The notes beneath the pieces are model-generated. The model had not been told where the DNA came from and searched no databases. It worked only from the letters and a program-made list of their open reading frames with translations. From Acidimicrobiaceae bacterium (GTDB taxonomy: Bacteria; Actinomycetota; Acidimicrobiia; Acidimicrobiales; RAAP-2), in contig JAUTXB010000119.1 in assembly GCA_030838245.1 (NCBI GenBank), forward strand, positions 1 to 20,252: a stretch of 20,252 nucleotides of DNA, read 5' to 3'. Position numbers and translations under genes: made by a program. The stretch's first letter is position 1; each line of letters begins with the position of its first letter. Positions 13,880 through 20,252 of this stretch are shown here, in pieces.

Positions 13880-14305
13880 TCAGACTCGGTCCTCGGTGGC
13901 GGCGTCGAGGCGCCCGGTGAAGTAGCGCGCCAGCACCGCTTCGAACAGGGGCTGGTCCGGTGCGGCCAGCAAGAACAGCGTCATCGACGAGTGGAGCTTC
14001 TGCGTATCGATGCTCCCGAAGATCTGTTCCGCACTCGCAGCCGTTGATGTGGCGACGATGCCGGTGCACTCGATCAGCCTCGGGCCGAGCACGGCATGGT
14101 CCAGATAGGCCCTCGCCTCGCCGAGCGACGCGATGGCGAACCGTTTCGAAGTCTGGCTGGAGCCCAGCCCGGCGATCTGGGGAAACACGAACCACATCCA
14201 ATGGCTGGTCTTCCGTCCCCGGCGCAGTTCTTCGACCACCCGATCGTAGGTGTTGCCGTCGTCCTGAGCCTCGACGAACCGGTCCAGAGCGTACGGGTCT
14301 GGCAC
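13880..14305 (-). CDS. DUF1810 family protein
   Basis: A protein of 141 residues, normal for DUF1810. The family core motif 'HWMWFVFPQ' (35-43) and the preceding 'LDRFVEAQDD...YDRVVEEL' helix are clear. The function of DUF1810 proteins is not established; they are small soluble cytosolic proteins found scattered in bacteria. The start is GTG 14305 with no Shine-Dalgarno; a CAGAAT hexamer is exactly 6 nt upstream, a weaker version of the leaderless pattern in this window. It is divergent from the MBL-fold gene (77-bp gap) and next to the decayed region. Confidence 0.87.
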   Translation of the reverse strand: MPDPYALDRFVEAQDDGNTYDRVVEELRRGRKTSHWMWFVFPQIAGLGSSQTSKRFAIASLGEARAYLDHAVLGPRLIECTGIVATSTAASAEQIFGSIDTQKLHSSMTLFLLAAPDQPLFEAVLARYFTGRLDAATEDRV

Positions 14306-14328
14306 CGGACCATTCTGCCGCCCGCCGA

Positions 14329-14334
14329 TAGGAT
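14329..14334 (+). promoter_or_regulatory. Putative -10 element (TAGGAT) of MBL-fold gene
   Basis: TAGGAT lies 48 nt before ATG 14383 and would give a leader of about 42 nt that includes GGAG at 14373-14376. The -35 is unclear. Confidence 0.3.
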
Positions 14335-14382
14335 CTGCCCGAGCATGGCAGGACGTGAGCCACCCGACGTTTGGAGCACCCC

Positions 14383-15324
14383 ATGAGTTCCACGCACCGT
14401 GATCTCCCGACGCTCGGCCCGCCCCGGGCAGAAGAGGTGAGCGACAAGGTCTATGCCTACATCCAGCCCGACGGGAGCTGGTTCATCAACAACACCGGGT
14501 TCATGATCGGGAACCGGGGGGTCACCAGCATCGATGCCTGCTCGACCGAGCGGCGAACCCGGGCCTACCTCGCGACCATCGGCGGCCTCAGCGACCAACC
14601 GGTCAGGACCCTGATCAACACCCATCACCACGGCGACCATACCCACGGCAATTTCCTCTTCTCCGGGGCGACGATCGTGGCCCACGAACGATGCCGGGAC
14701 GAGGTGCTGGCCAGCGGCCTGCCCGACTTCCACGGCATCTGGGACGACGTCGACTGGGGATCCCTCGAGCTCGCCCCGCCGTTTCTCACCTATCGCGACG
14801 CAGTGACCGTGTGGGTCGACGACATGCGGTGCGAGGTCCACCATGTGGGCGACGCAGCCCACACCACCAACGACTCGGTCGTGTGGCTGCCCGAACGATC
14901 GGTGCTCTTCTGCGGCGACCTGCTGTTCAACCAGGGCACCCCGTTCGTGCTCATGGGCTCGGTGGCCGGCGCCATCGAGGTTCTCGACACCGTCGTACGC
15001 CCACTCGGGGCGCAGACCCTCGTGCCGGGCCACGGGCCGGTGGCCGGTCCGGAGCTCATCGACGAGGTCACGTCCTATCTCCGTTTCGTCCTGGCCACCG
15101 CCACCCAGGGCATCGATGCCGGCCTCAGCCCGCTCGAGGCTGCCCGCCACGCCGACCTCGGCGAGTTCGCCGGGCTCTCCGATCCCGAGCGCATCGTCGG
15201 CAACCTGCACCGCGCCTACGCCGAGCTCGAGGGAACGCCACGAGGCGGCAGCATCGACGTCGCCGCCGCCCTGTCGGACATGGTCACTTACAACGGCGGA
15301 CGGCCCCTGACCTGCCGGGCCTGA
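14383..15324 (+). CDS. MBL-fold metallo-hydrolase
   Basis: A protein of 313 residues. The metallo-beta-lactamase signature THHHGDHTHG (80-89) supplies His81, His83, Asp85 and His86; His160 ('GDAAHTTND'), Asp179 ('FCGDLLF') and His217 ('PGHGP') complete a two-metal site. The family hydrolyses esters, thioesters, lactones, phosphodiesters or beta-lactams. No signal peptide is present, so a cytosolic thioesterase- or lactonase-like role is plausible; the substrate is not readable. The start is ATG 14383 with GGAG 6 nt upstream; the in-frame TTG at 14371 precedes that site and is rejected. The phosphoesterase gene follows 46 nt later in the same direction but seems to have its own promoter. Confidence 0.9.
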   Translation: MSSTHRDLPTLGPPRAEEVSDKVYAYIQPDGSWFINNTGFMIGNRGVTSIDACSTERRTRAYLATIGGLSDQPVRTLINTHHHGDHTHGNFLFSGATIVAHERCRDEVLASGLPDFHGIWDDVDWGSLELAPPFLTYRDAVTVWVDDMRCEVHHVGDAAHTTNDSVVWLPERSVLFCGDLLFNQGTPFVLMGSVAGAIEVLDTVVRPLGAQTLVPGHGPVAGPELIDEVTSYLRFVLATATQGIDAGLSPLEAARHADLGEFAGLSDPERIVGNLHRAYAELEGTPRGGSIDVAAALSDMVTYNGGRPLTCRA

Positions 15325-15356
15325 TCAAGTACCGAGGCGTTGCAACTCATCCGGTG

Positions 15357-15362
15357 TACCGT
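15357..15362 (+). promoter_or_regulatory. Putative -10 element (TACCGT) for leaderless phosphoesterase mRNA
   Basis: TACCGT, preceded by TG, lies 8 nt before GTG 15371. No ribosome binding site is present. The same hexamer precedes GTG 11825. Confidence 0.4.
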
Positions 15363-15370
15363 GTCGCTTC

Positions 15371-16882
15371 GTGGGCGACGCGCGGAGGTTCGATCGGCGA
15401 ACCCTACTCGGGGGTGGTGTCGTCGCCGGCGCGGCCGTGGCCGGCGCCGCAGCCCTGGATCGCCATCGGCCGGCCTATGCCGCCACCACGCCGTCGGGTA
15501 AGGCTCCGTCGGGCTTCAAGGGACTGGGCCCAGGCGGGAGCTTGCTGAAGCCGGACACCCGGCCCTTTCCCCATCTGGCCGCGGGGACCGACACGATCCC
15601 CGAGATCGACCATGTCGTCGTGCTGATGATGGAGAACCACTCGTTCGACGACCACTTCGGCATGCTGGGTCGAGGCGACGGGCTGACCCTGGACCCCAAG
15701 GGCACGCCGGTCAACTTCAACCCGGGCCCCGGCGGCGGCTTCGTCGTCTCCTATCCCCTGCCCAACACGGTGGTGCCGCTCCACGCCGACATCACCCAGA
15801 CCTGGGACATATCCCATCTGTGCTGGAGCGGCGGCACCAATCAGGGATTCGCCCAACACTGTGGGCCCGCTTCCATGGGCTACCTGGACAAGGAGCAATT
15901 GCCGTTCTACTACTCGCTGGCCAGCCAGTTCCCCATCGGCGACCGCTTCTTCGCCTCGGTGATGGGCCAGACCTATCCGAACCGGCGGTTCCTGATCGCC
16001 GGCACGGCGCTGGGAAATGTCGCCACCAACGGAACGGGGATCTCGTCGGCCAACCCGCCCAACGGATCGATCTTCGACCGCCTGGATGCCCACGACATCA
16101 CCTGGAAGGACTACTACCCCGATCTCCCGACTGCGGCCCTCTTCCTTCCCAACTTTCTCGATAACCAGACCAATGGCCGGATGGCTCATGTCAACCAGTT
16201 CCTGGCCGACGCGGCCGCCGGGCATCTCCCCCAGTTCTCGCTGGTCGACCCGTACACCGACTACTCCGAGGAGCACAACGACGTCTCGATCGGCGAGGCC
16301 TACGCCGCTCGGATCATCGGCGCCGTGCTCGACTCGCCTAATTGGTCGAAGACGGCCATGGTCCTCGTCTACGACGAGCACGGCGGATGGTACGACCACG
16401 TCCCCCCGCAGCCGACGGTGCGGCCCGATAACGTTCCCCCCGAGATCACCGTGCCCCCCGACCAACCCGGTGCCTACGACCTCACCGGCTTTCGCGTCCC
16501 GTTCGTGATGATCTCCCCCTACGCCAAGCGGGACTTCGTCTCCCACACCGTCTACGACCACACCAGCATCTTGAAGTTCGTCGAGACCAAGTGGAACCTT
16601 CCGGCCATGACCTACCGGGACGCCAACGCCCACAACCTGCTCGACTTCTTGGACTTGAAGGCCAAGCGGCCGCCGTTCGCCGAGCCGCCCACGGTCGCGG
16701 CGCCGCTCAACCCGTTCGTCGGCCCCATGCCGGCCAGCTCGACCTCTCCGGGGTTCCATCCCATCGCCATCGGCGTCGAGGCCTCCACCCTTCCTGCCGC
16801 TCCCTACCGACTTGCCGCTCCACCGAAAGGAGCGGCTGCCCTGTTGGCCAAGCACAAGAAGAAGTTCGAGTTCAAGACGTGA
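15371..16882 (+). CDS. Tat-exported phosphoesterase (phospholipase C/acid phosphatase family)
   Basis: A protein of 503 residues. The N-terminus has a twin-arginine signal: 'FDRRTLLGG' (7-15), a mild Ala/Gly/Val hydrophobic stretch, and a cleavage site after 'AYA' (35-37). The mature part belongs to the PF04185 phosphoesterase family. 'DHVVVLMMENHSFDDHFGML' holds the first metal motif (Glu88-Asn89), 'GQTYPNRRF' is at about 199-207, and 'DEHGGWYDH' (335-343) holds the second. Members include phospholipases C and acid phosphatases, which fold as alkaline-phosphatase-superfamily enzymes and act outside the membrane on phospholipids or phosphate esters. The start is GTG 15371; no alternative gives the complete Tat motif. 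It converges on the MFS gene with 4 nt between stop codons, inside a small inverted repeat. Confidence 0.92.
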   Translation: MGDARRFDRRTLLGGGVVAGAAVAGAAALDRHRPAYAATTPSGKAPSGFKGLGPGGSLLKPDTRPFPHLAAGTDTIPEIDHVVVLMMENHSFDDHFGMLGRGDGLTLDPKGTPVNFNPGPGGGFVVSYPLPNTVVPLHADITQTWDISHLCWSGGTNQGFAQHCGPASMGYLDKEQLPFYYSLASQFPIGDRFFASVMGQTYPNRRFLIAGTALGNVATNGTGISSANPPNGSIFDRLDAHDITWKDYYPDLPTAALFLPNFLDNQTNGRMAHVNQFLADAAAGHLPQFSLVDPYTDYSEEHNDVSIGEAYAARIIGAVLDSPNWSKTAMVLVYDEHGGWYDHVPPQPTVRPDNVPPEITVPPDQPGAYDLTGFRVPFVMISPYAKRDFVSHTVYDHTSILKFVETKWNLPAMTYRDANAHNLLDFLDLKAKRPPFAEPPTVAAPLNPFVGPMPASSTSPGFHPIAIGVEASTLPAAPYRLAAPPKGAAALLAKHKKKFEFKT

Positions 16883-16891
16883 ACGCTCACG
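16878..16891. repeat. Short inverted repeat holding both stops of convergent genes
   Basis: CGTGA-ACGC-TCACG: the left arm contains the TGA of the phosphoesterase gene and the right arm the complementary TGA of the MFS gene. It has a 5-bp stem, a 4-nt loop and no T-run. Confidence 0.35.
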
Positions 16892-18053
16892 GGCCGGGGA
16901 CCGCTCGGTCTCCGCGGCCCGGAGCAACCGCACCGGCGAGCACGGCGGTCGCCACGCTGAGGACCACGACGATGCCGAGGGCGCCCGGGAGCCCGAACGC
17001 CTCGGCCAGTCCCCCGATCAATGCCGGACCGACCAGGAGCCCCAGGTAGCCACAGGACGACACCGTGGCCAACGAGGGCCCGGGCCGACCGAGCTGCGAG
17101 GCTGCGGTGAACACGACGGGGACCACGACGGACAGGCCCAGCCCGAGGACCACGAAACCGGCCAGAGCGGCCCCCACCCGGTCGGCCAGCAGTGCAGCTC
17201 CGAACCCGACTGCCGCCGTGGCACCGGAGAGCCGGACCAAGCGCACCGGCCCGATTCGTTCAGCCAGGTGGTCACCGACCAGCCGTCCCGCGGCCATGGC
17301 CGAGGCGAAGGCGGTGTAGGCGACGGCGGCCAGTCCAGGTGCCGCGCCGAGAGAAGCGTGCAGGTACACCGCGCTCCAGTCATTGGCGGCCCCCTCGGCC
17401 AGGAAGCAACCGAAAGCGATTGCCGCCAAGGCCACGAGGACCCAGGACAGTTGTGGGCGACGCACCTGCCGGTGCCGTTCGCCCTCGATGTGCTCCTCTC
17501 CGGTCGCCGACGCAGGTTCGAACCGAGCGCCTGACACCGAGAAGGCCTCGCCGGCAGTGGCGCCGATGGCAGCCACCACCGCACCGGCGATCACGAAGTT
17601 GACACCGACACTGATCCCCGTCGCGGCGGCCAATGCGCCGGTACCCGCTCCGACCAGGCCGCCGACGCTGTAGGAGGCATGGAATCGGGACATGACCAGC
17701 CGGCCCAGCCGGTCTTGGAGGGCGGCTGCCTCGGTGTTCATGGCCACATCGATGATCCCGAGCGCCGCACCCCAGCCGAGCAGGATCAAGAAGAGCTCCC
17801 ACGCTGAACCGGCCACGCTGAGCAGGGCCAGCAGCCCTCCGAAGGGGATGAACGCCACCTGGACGATGCGTCGCGGGGCCACGGTGGCCACGATGGCCCC
17901 GGTGACCGGCATGGCCAACAGGGCGCCCACCGCCGGCCCGAGCAGGGCCAGACCGAGCACCCCGGCCGAGAGGTGCAGGCCGCTCTTGAAAGCAGGGATC
18001 CGCGCCGCCCACGCTCCTGAGCCGGCACCGAGTGCGAAGAACACGAGGGTCAC
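16887..18053 (-). CDS. MFS transporter
   Basis: A protein of about 388 residues from GTG 18053, with roughly 11-12 hydrophobic segments. TM1 is at the very start ('TLVFFALGAGSGAWAARIPAF'), a typical opening of actinobacterial MFS permeases, and the signature between TM2 and TM3 is degenerate ('GAIVATVAPRRIVQ'). A central hydrophilic loop contains 'EEHIEGERHRQVRR'. The substrate is unknown. The start is uncertain: the frame is open far upstream but overlaps the alpha/beta hydrolase gene. Coding-like codons begin at a CTG (18113) that overlaps the hydrolase TGA; other starts are GTG 18053 (used here) and GTG 18158. It is the last gene of the LLM/hydrolase/MFS unit and may import the substrate or export a product. 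Confidence 0.83.
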   Translation of the reverse strand: MTLVFFALGAGSGAWAARIPAFKSGLHLSAGVLGLALLGPAVGALLAMPVTGAIVATVAPRRIVQVAFIPFGGLLALLSVAGSAWELFLILLGWGAALGIIDVAMNTEAAALQDRLGRLVMSRFHASYSVGGLVGAGTGALAAATGISVGVNFVIAGAVVAAIGATAGEAFSVSGARFEPASATGEEHIEGERHRQVRRPQLSWVLVALAAIAFGCFLAEGAANDWSAVYLHASLGAAPGLAAVAYTAFASAMAAGRLVGDHLAERIGPVRLVRLSGATAAVGFGAALLADRVGAALAGFVVLGLGLSVVVPVVFTAASQLGRPGPSLATVSSCGYLGLLVGPALIGGLAEAFGLPGALGIVVVLSVATAVLAGAVAPGRGDRAVPGP

Positions 18054-18109
18054 CGCGACCCGTTGTGCCCGAGGGGAGCGGTCTCCCGCCGGCGGCGGTC
18101 CGGGCCGGT

Positions 18110-18913
18110 TCAGGGAGTACGCACCCGCTGTAGGAAGCGATTGGTGAGGTCGGTCCACGAGCTCAGGTCCGAACGGCTCGACGCAACATGGAGCTCGGCT
18201 TCGGGAAGAAGGGAGTGCAGTTCTTCCGCCGTCGACACAGGATGGATCGGATCTCCGGTCCACGCCAGGACGAGGGCAGGGACTTGGATCCGGGCGATGT
18301 CCGCTCGATCGGGCAGGTTGGCCCTGGTCGCGCCGCGCATCACTCGGGCCAGTGGACCCGGTTCCCACGCCCGGGTCGCGGCCGCTTGTTGCTGGCGCCG
18401 CACCTCGTCGCCCACGAAGGGGTCCGGGGGGTCGAGCTCGGCTCGGGCGGCAATGACCGCCTCGACGCCATCGCGCTCGATGACCGTGGCCGCCACCTCC
18501 CACTGCTCGGCTTGGGCGGCGCGGGTCTCCCACGCGGTGGGCGGGATGGCCAGCACGAGGGCTGTCACCCGCCCGGCACCGAGGACGGCGGCGTGGAGCG
18601 CTGTGCCACAGCCCATCGAGGCCCCGCCAGCCACGTAGTCGTCGATGCCCAGCGCGTCGGCCAGGGCCAGCTGGTCCCGGGCCAGCTCCGACCAGCCGTA
18701 GCCGCCGAGCTCCGGCGTGGACTCGGACTCGCCGTGACCTCTGGCGTCGTAGCGGACAACGGTTGCGGGGATCCGGCTCCAGTCGAGGAGTCCCATGTCG
18801 GCATCACTGGCCCGGTTCATGGAGAGCCCGTGGCCCCAGATCAGATCGGGCCCCGTCCCCGAGACCTCGCTGGCCAGTTGCACACCTCGGATGGCCGAAC
18901 GCTGGGCGGGCAT
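18110..18913 (-). CDS. Alpha/beta-fold hydrolase without an obvious catalytic His
   Basis: A protein of 267 residues. 'DLIWGHGLS' (23-31) is the oxyanion-hole region, 'RYDARGHGES' (54-63) is typical of the family, and Ser99 sits in the nucleophile elbow 'GGASMGCG'. The acid is Asp221 in 'WTGDPIHP'. At the end, where a His ('GH') normally follows the last strand, it has 'LHVASSRSDLSSW', with no His after residue 242. Either His242 or His224 serves, or the enzyme is atypical; several actinobacterial relatives seem to share this ending (recollection, not checked). It lies 7 nt downstream of the LLM stop and has no ribosome binding site of its own, so it is probably translated from an LLM-led operon. 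It likely acts on an ester or lactone made by the LLM enzyme (inference). Confidence 0.85.
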   Translation of the reverse strand: MPAQRSAIRGVQLASEVSGTGPDLIWGHGLSMNRASDADMGLLDWSRIPATVVRYDARGHGESESTPELGGYGWSELARDQLALADALGIDDYVAGGASMGCGTALHAAVLGAGRVTALVLAIPPTAWETRAAQAEQWEVAATVIERDGVEAVIAARAELDPPDPFVGDEVRRQQQAAATRAWEPGPLARVMRGATRANLPDRADIARIQVPALVLAWTGDPIHPVSTAEELHSLLPEAELHVASSRSDLSSWTDLTNRFLQRVRTP

Positions 18914-18920
18914 GACGGGG

Positions 18921-20066
18921 CTAGCTGCTTGGCCGGCCGAGCGAGGCCGGGTTCATCGGCGTGGCCATGGCATGCACCTCGGGCAGCACCTTCTCGGCGA
19001 AGAGGCGGAGGCTCTTTTCGGCCTTGTCCTGCGGCATGCCACCGTAGAAGACGTGTATGACAAGCGTCTCGAGGCTGATGGCCCATTGCAGGGTCTTGAG
19101 CTTGTCGATGATCTCGTCAGGCGTGCCGATGGGTTGTGTCTGGCGGCGGCTCTCGACGCTGGCGTCGGCGTGGCCCACGTCGGCCGACTGGCGGGTGAGG
19201 TACTCCTCGTAGCCCTTGACCCCCTCGAAGCCCGGATTGTTCCACTCGAAATAATGGTGCTGGGCGGCGAGCTGTTGGTTGCGGAAGTACTCCCACCCCT
19301 CCTCCGCTGCTGATGATGTCTCGGCGCAGTACATCCACAAGAGCGTGGTCGGTTGGTCGGGAGCAAGGCCCAGCTCGGCGCGAATCTCATTGAACCCTCT
19401 GACCTTGTCGGTCATGCCGGTCAGGTCGTCGTCGGAGACGAACATCTGGCCAAGGCCGTTCTCGGCGGCCAGACGCGCCGACTTGTCGGTGGTGAACGCC
19501 GCCTTGATGTTGGTAGTGAGATCGCCCTTGTGACGGGCCTGGGGCCGAACGGTGGTGGGAGGGATCTTGAACACCTGGCCATCGAAGGTGAACCGTTCGG
19601 CACCGTCGGATGCTCGGATGGCATTGACCACGTCGTAGAAGTAGGCGTGCGACTCCTCGATGGGGATCCCCAATGACGCGTACTCGTGGGGTGCCACGCC
19701 ACGGCCAATGCCAAGGTGGAGCCGGCGGCCTTGCAACAGGATGTCGAGCATGGAGATCTCGTGGGCCAGCCGAACCGGGTTCCACCACGGGGCGACGATC
19801 ACCGCAGTTCCCATATCGACGCGTGAGGTCCGCCCGGCCCAATAGGCCAGCCACTGCAGGGGGTTCGGCTGCATCGAGTAGGCCGACCCGTAGTGCTCGG
19901 TGGCCCAGATCGAGTCGAAGCCGAGCGGCTCGACCAGCTCACCCATGTACAAGGTGTTGTCCATGTTGACCGAGTCGGGGACCTCCGGCGGGCGCTCGTA
20001 GTCGCCGGCCATCAATCGTGGCCAATCCCCCTGGTTGTACCCCGTAACCATGACTCCACAGTGCAT
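18921..20066 (-). CDS. LLM-class flavin-dependent oxidoreductase (luciferase-like monooxygenase)
   Basis: A protein of 381 residues with a TIM-barrel luciferase-like pattern: 'FDSIWATEHYG', 'VDMGTAVIVAPWWNPVRLAHE', and 'GRRLHLGIGRGVAPHEYASLG' with the flavin-phosphate-binding region. It uses reduced FMN or F420 to oxidise or reduce a substrate; the cofactor cannot be decided from sequence alone. The start is ATG 20066 because a GGGGAG ribosome site is 5 nt upstream; the open frame extends 11 residues further without support. It is the first gene of a three-gene unit with the alpha/beta hydrolase and the MFS transporter. An LLM monooxygenase plus hydrolase is a common pair for Baeyer-Villiger-type oxidation followed by ester cleavage, which is inference here. 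Confidence 0.92.
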   Translation of the reverse strand: MHCGVMVTGYNQGDWPRLMAGDYERPPEVPDSVNMDNTLYMGELVEPLGFDSIWATEHYGSAYSMQPNPLQWLAYWAGRTSRVDMGTAVIVAPWWNPVRLAHEISMLDILLQGRRLHLGIGRGVAPHEYASLGIPIEESHAYFYDVVNAIRASDGAERFTFDGQVFKIPPTTVRPQARHKGDLTTNIKAAFTTDKSARLAAENGLGQMFVSDDDLTGMTDKVRGFNEIRAELGLAPDQPTTLLWMYCAETSSAAEEGWEYFRNQQLAAQHHYFEWNNPGFEGVKGYEEYLTRQSADVGHADASVESRRQTQPIGTPDEIIDKLKTLQWAISLETLVIHVFYGGMPQDKAEKSLRLFAEKVLPEVHAMATPMNPASLGRPSS

Positions 20067-20128
20067 CGCCACTCCCCTCGTGCCCCGACAGCTTTTCACG
20101 CCCGATAGCCGGGAGTGGTATCGAGGCA

Positions 20129-20159
20129 GTCGGCATCGAAACGGGGCACAATTGCCGAC
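20129..20159. repeat. Inverted repeat in the divergent region of LLM and downstream gene
   Basis: GTCGGCA (20129-20135) and TGCCGAC (20153-20159) are perfect 7-nt arms with a 17-nt spacer. It lies upstream of both the LLM gene and the gene starting at 20193 and could be an operator. The 126-bp gap 20067-20192 shows no other clear element. Confidence 0.3.
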
Positions 20160-20192
20160 CTCAACCGGTGCAAGGAGAAAGAGACCCAGCTG

Positions 20193-20252
20193 ATGGATCG
20201 AGACGAGGCCACAGTGCCCGCTTCTGCGCCGCTCACGGCGGCCGTATTTCAG
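20193..20252 (+). CDS. Partial CDS, N-terminus of unknown protein (3'-truncated)
   Basis: An ATG at 20193 opens a frame to the window end, 20 codons beginning MDRDEATVPAS and ending 'LTAAVFQ'. An AAGGAG (20172-20177) is 15 nt upstream, rather far for a ribosome site. The Ala/Pro/Leu/Thr N-terminus followed by 'LTAAVFQ' could be the start of a GntR-type regulator, which would fit a gene divergent from a catabolic operon, but 20 residues are too few to say. Confidence 0.4.
   Translation, partial: MDRDEATVPASAPLTAAVFQ

Noticed and set aside
14371..14382. TTG 14371 as start of the MBL-fold gene
   Set aside because: The GGAG ribosome site at 14373-14376 is downstream of it and correctly spaced for ATG 14383.
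15340..15345. TTGCAA as -35 of the phosphoesterase promoter
   Set aside because: Only 11 nt separate it from TACCGT, too short for a sigma-70 spacer.
15404..16933. Long minus-strand open frame (about 509 codons) opposite the phosphoesterase gene
   Set aside because: Its Gly/Val/Arg-rich composition is that of an antisense shadow. The plus frame has a Tat signal and clear family motifs.
18054..18533. N-terminal extension of the MFS frame by 160 codons
   Set aside because: It lies over the alpha/beta hydrolase gene in another frame and is Arg/Pro/Ser-rich without hydrophobic segments.
1..20252. CRISPR arrays, tRNA or rRNA genes, insertion sequences, integrases
   Set aside because: No regularly spaced direct repeats, cloverleaf-like segments or transposase motifs were recognised on either strand by reading.

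Overview
The window is high-GC bacterial DNA with dense, short-gapped genes. The gene content points to an actinobacterium: a GAF-ANTAR protein, a TIGR03086/mycothiol-type DinB-fold protein, an LLM flavin oxidoreductase, DUF35 with a thiolase-like partner, and CaiB/BaiF CoA-transferases. TANNNT -10 elements lying 6 to 8 nt before start codons that lack a Shine-Dalgarno sequence fit the same picture. An Acidimicrobiia-like or mycobacteria-like organism is possible, but the sequence alone does not settle the taxon. I see no tRNA, rRNA, CRISPR array, transposase or complete mobile element.

Layout. Positions 2-400 (+) hold the C-terminal part of a GAF-ANTAR protein. It meets a PtpB-like tyrosine phosphatase (397-1260, -) inside one shared CTAG. 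A secreted alpha/beta hydrolase follows (1421-2854, +). Next come a TIGR03086 protein (2903-3463, -) and a divergent quinone-oxidoreductase-type MDR protein (3537-4505, +), then a classical thiolase with a complete active site (4516-5754, -).

The centre (5755-13246) looks like an acyl-CoA catabolic island. An amidohydrolase-2 enzyme is start-stop coupled to a class II aldolase (5923-7853, +). Converging on them is a three-gene operon (11825 down to 7901, -) with GTGA and ATGA overlaps: a thiolase-like protein without the nucleophilic Cys, a DUF35 zinc-ribbon/OB protein, and a tandem fusion of two type III CoA-transferase domains. Diverging from that operon is a second, paralogous amidohydrolase (11921-13246, +). 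The 95-bp divergent gap carries a near-perfect 16-bp palindrome placed to cover both promoters.

Positions 13239-13846 contain no intact gene but three decayed gene tails: the C-terminus of an unidentified protein, a frameshifted TetR-like C-terminal half, and the last 46 codons of a third amidohydrolase. After this come DUF1810 (13880-14305, -), an MBL-fold hydrolase (14383-15324, +) and a Tat-exported phosphoesterase/phospholipase C-like protein (15371-16882, +). The last unit is a minus-strand group: LLM oxidoreductase, alpha/beta hydrolase, MFS transporter (20066 down to 16887). A partial gene starts at 20193 (+).

How the parts may work together (inference): the CoA-transferase fusion activates an organic acid, the thiolase-like/DUF35 pair cleaves a C-C bond in a CoA ester, and the amidohydrolases, class II aldolase, MDR and LLM enzymes act on ring or side-chain intermediates. 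The substrate cannot be read from the sequence.
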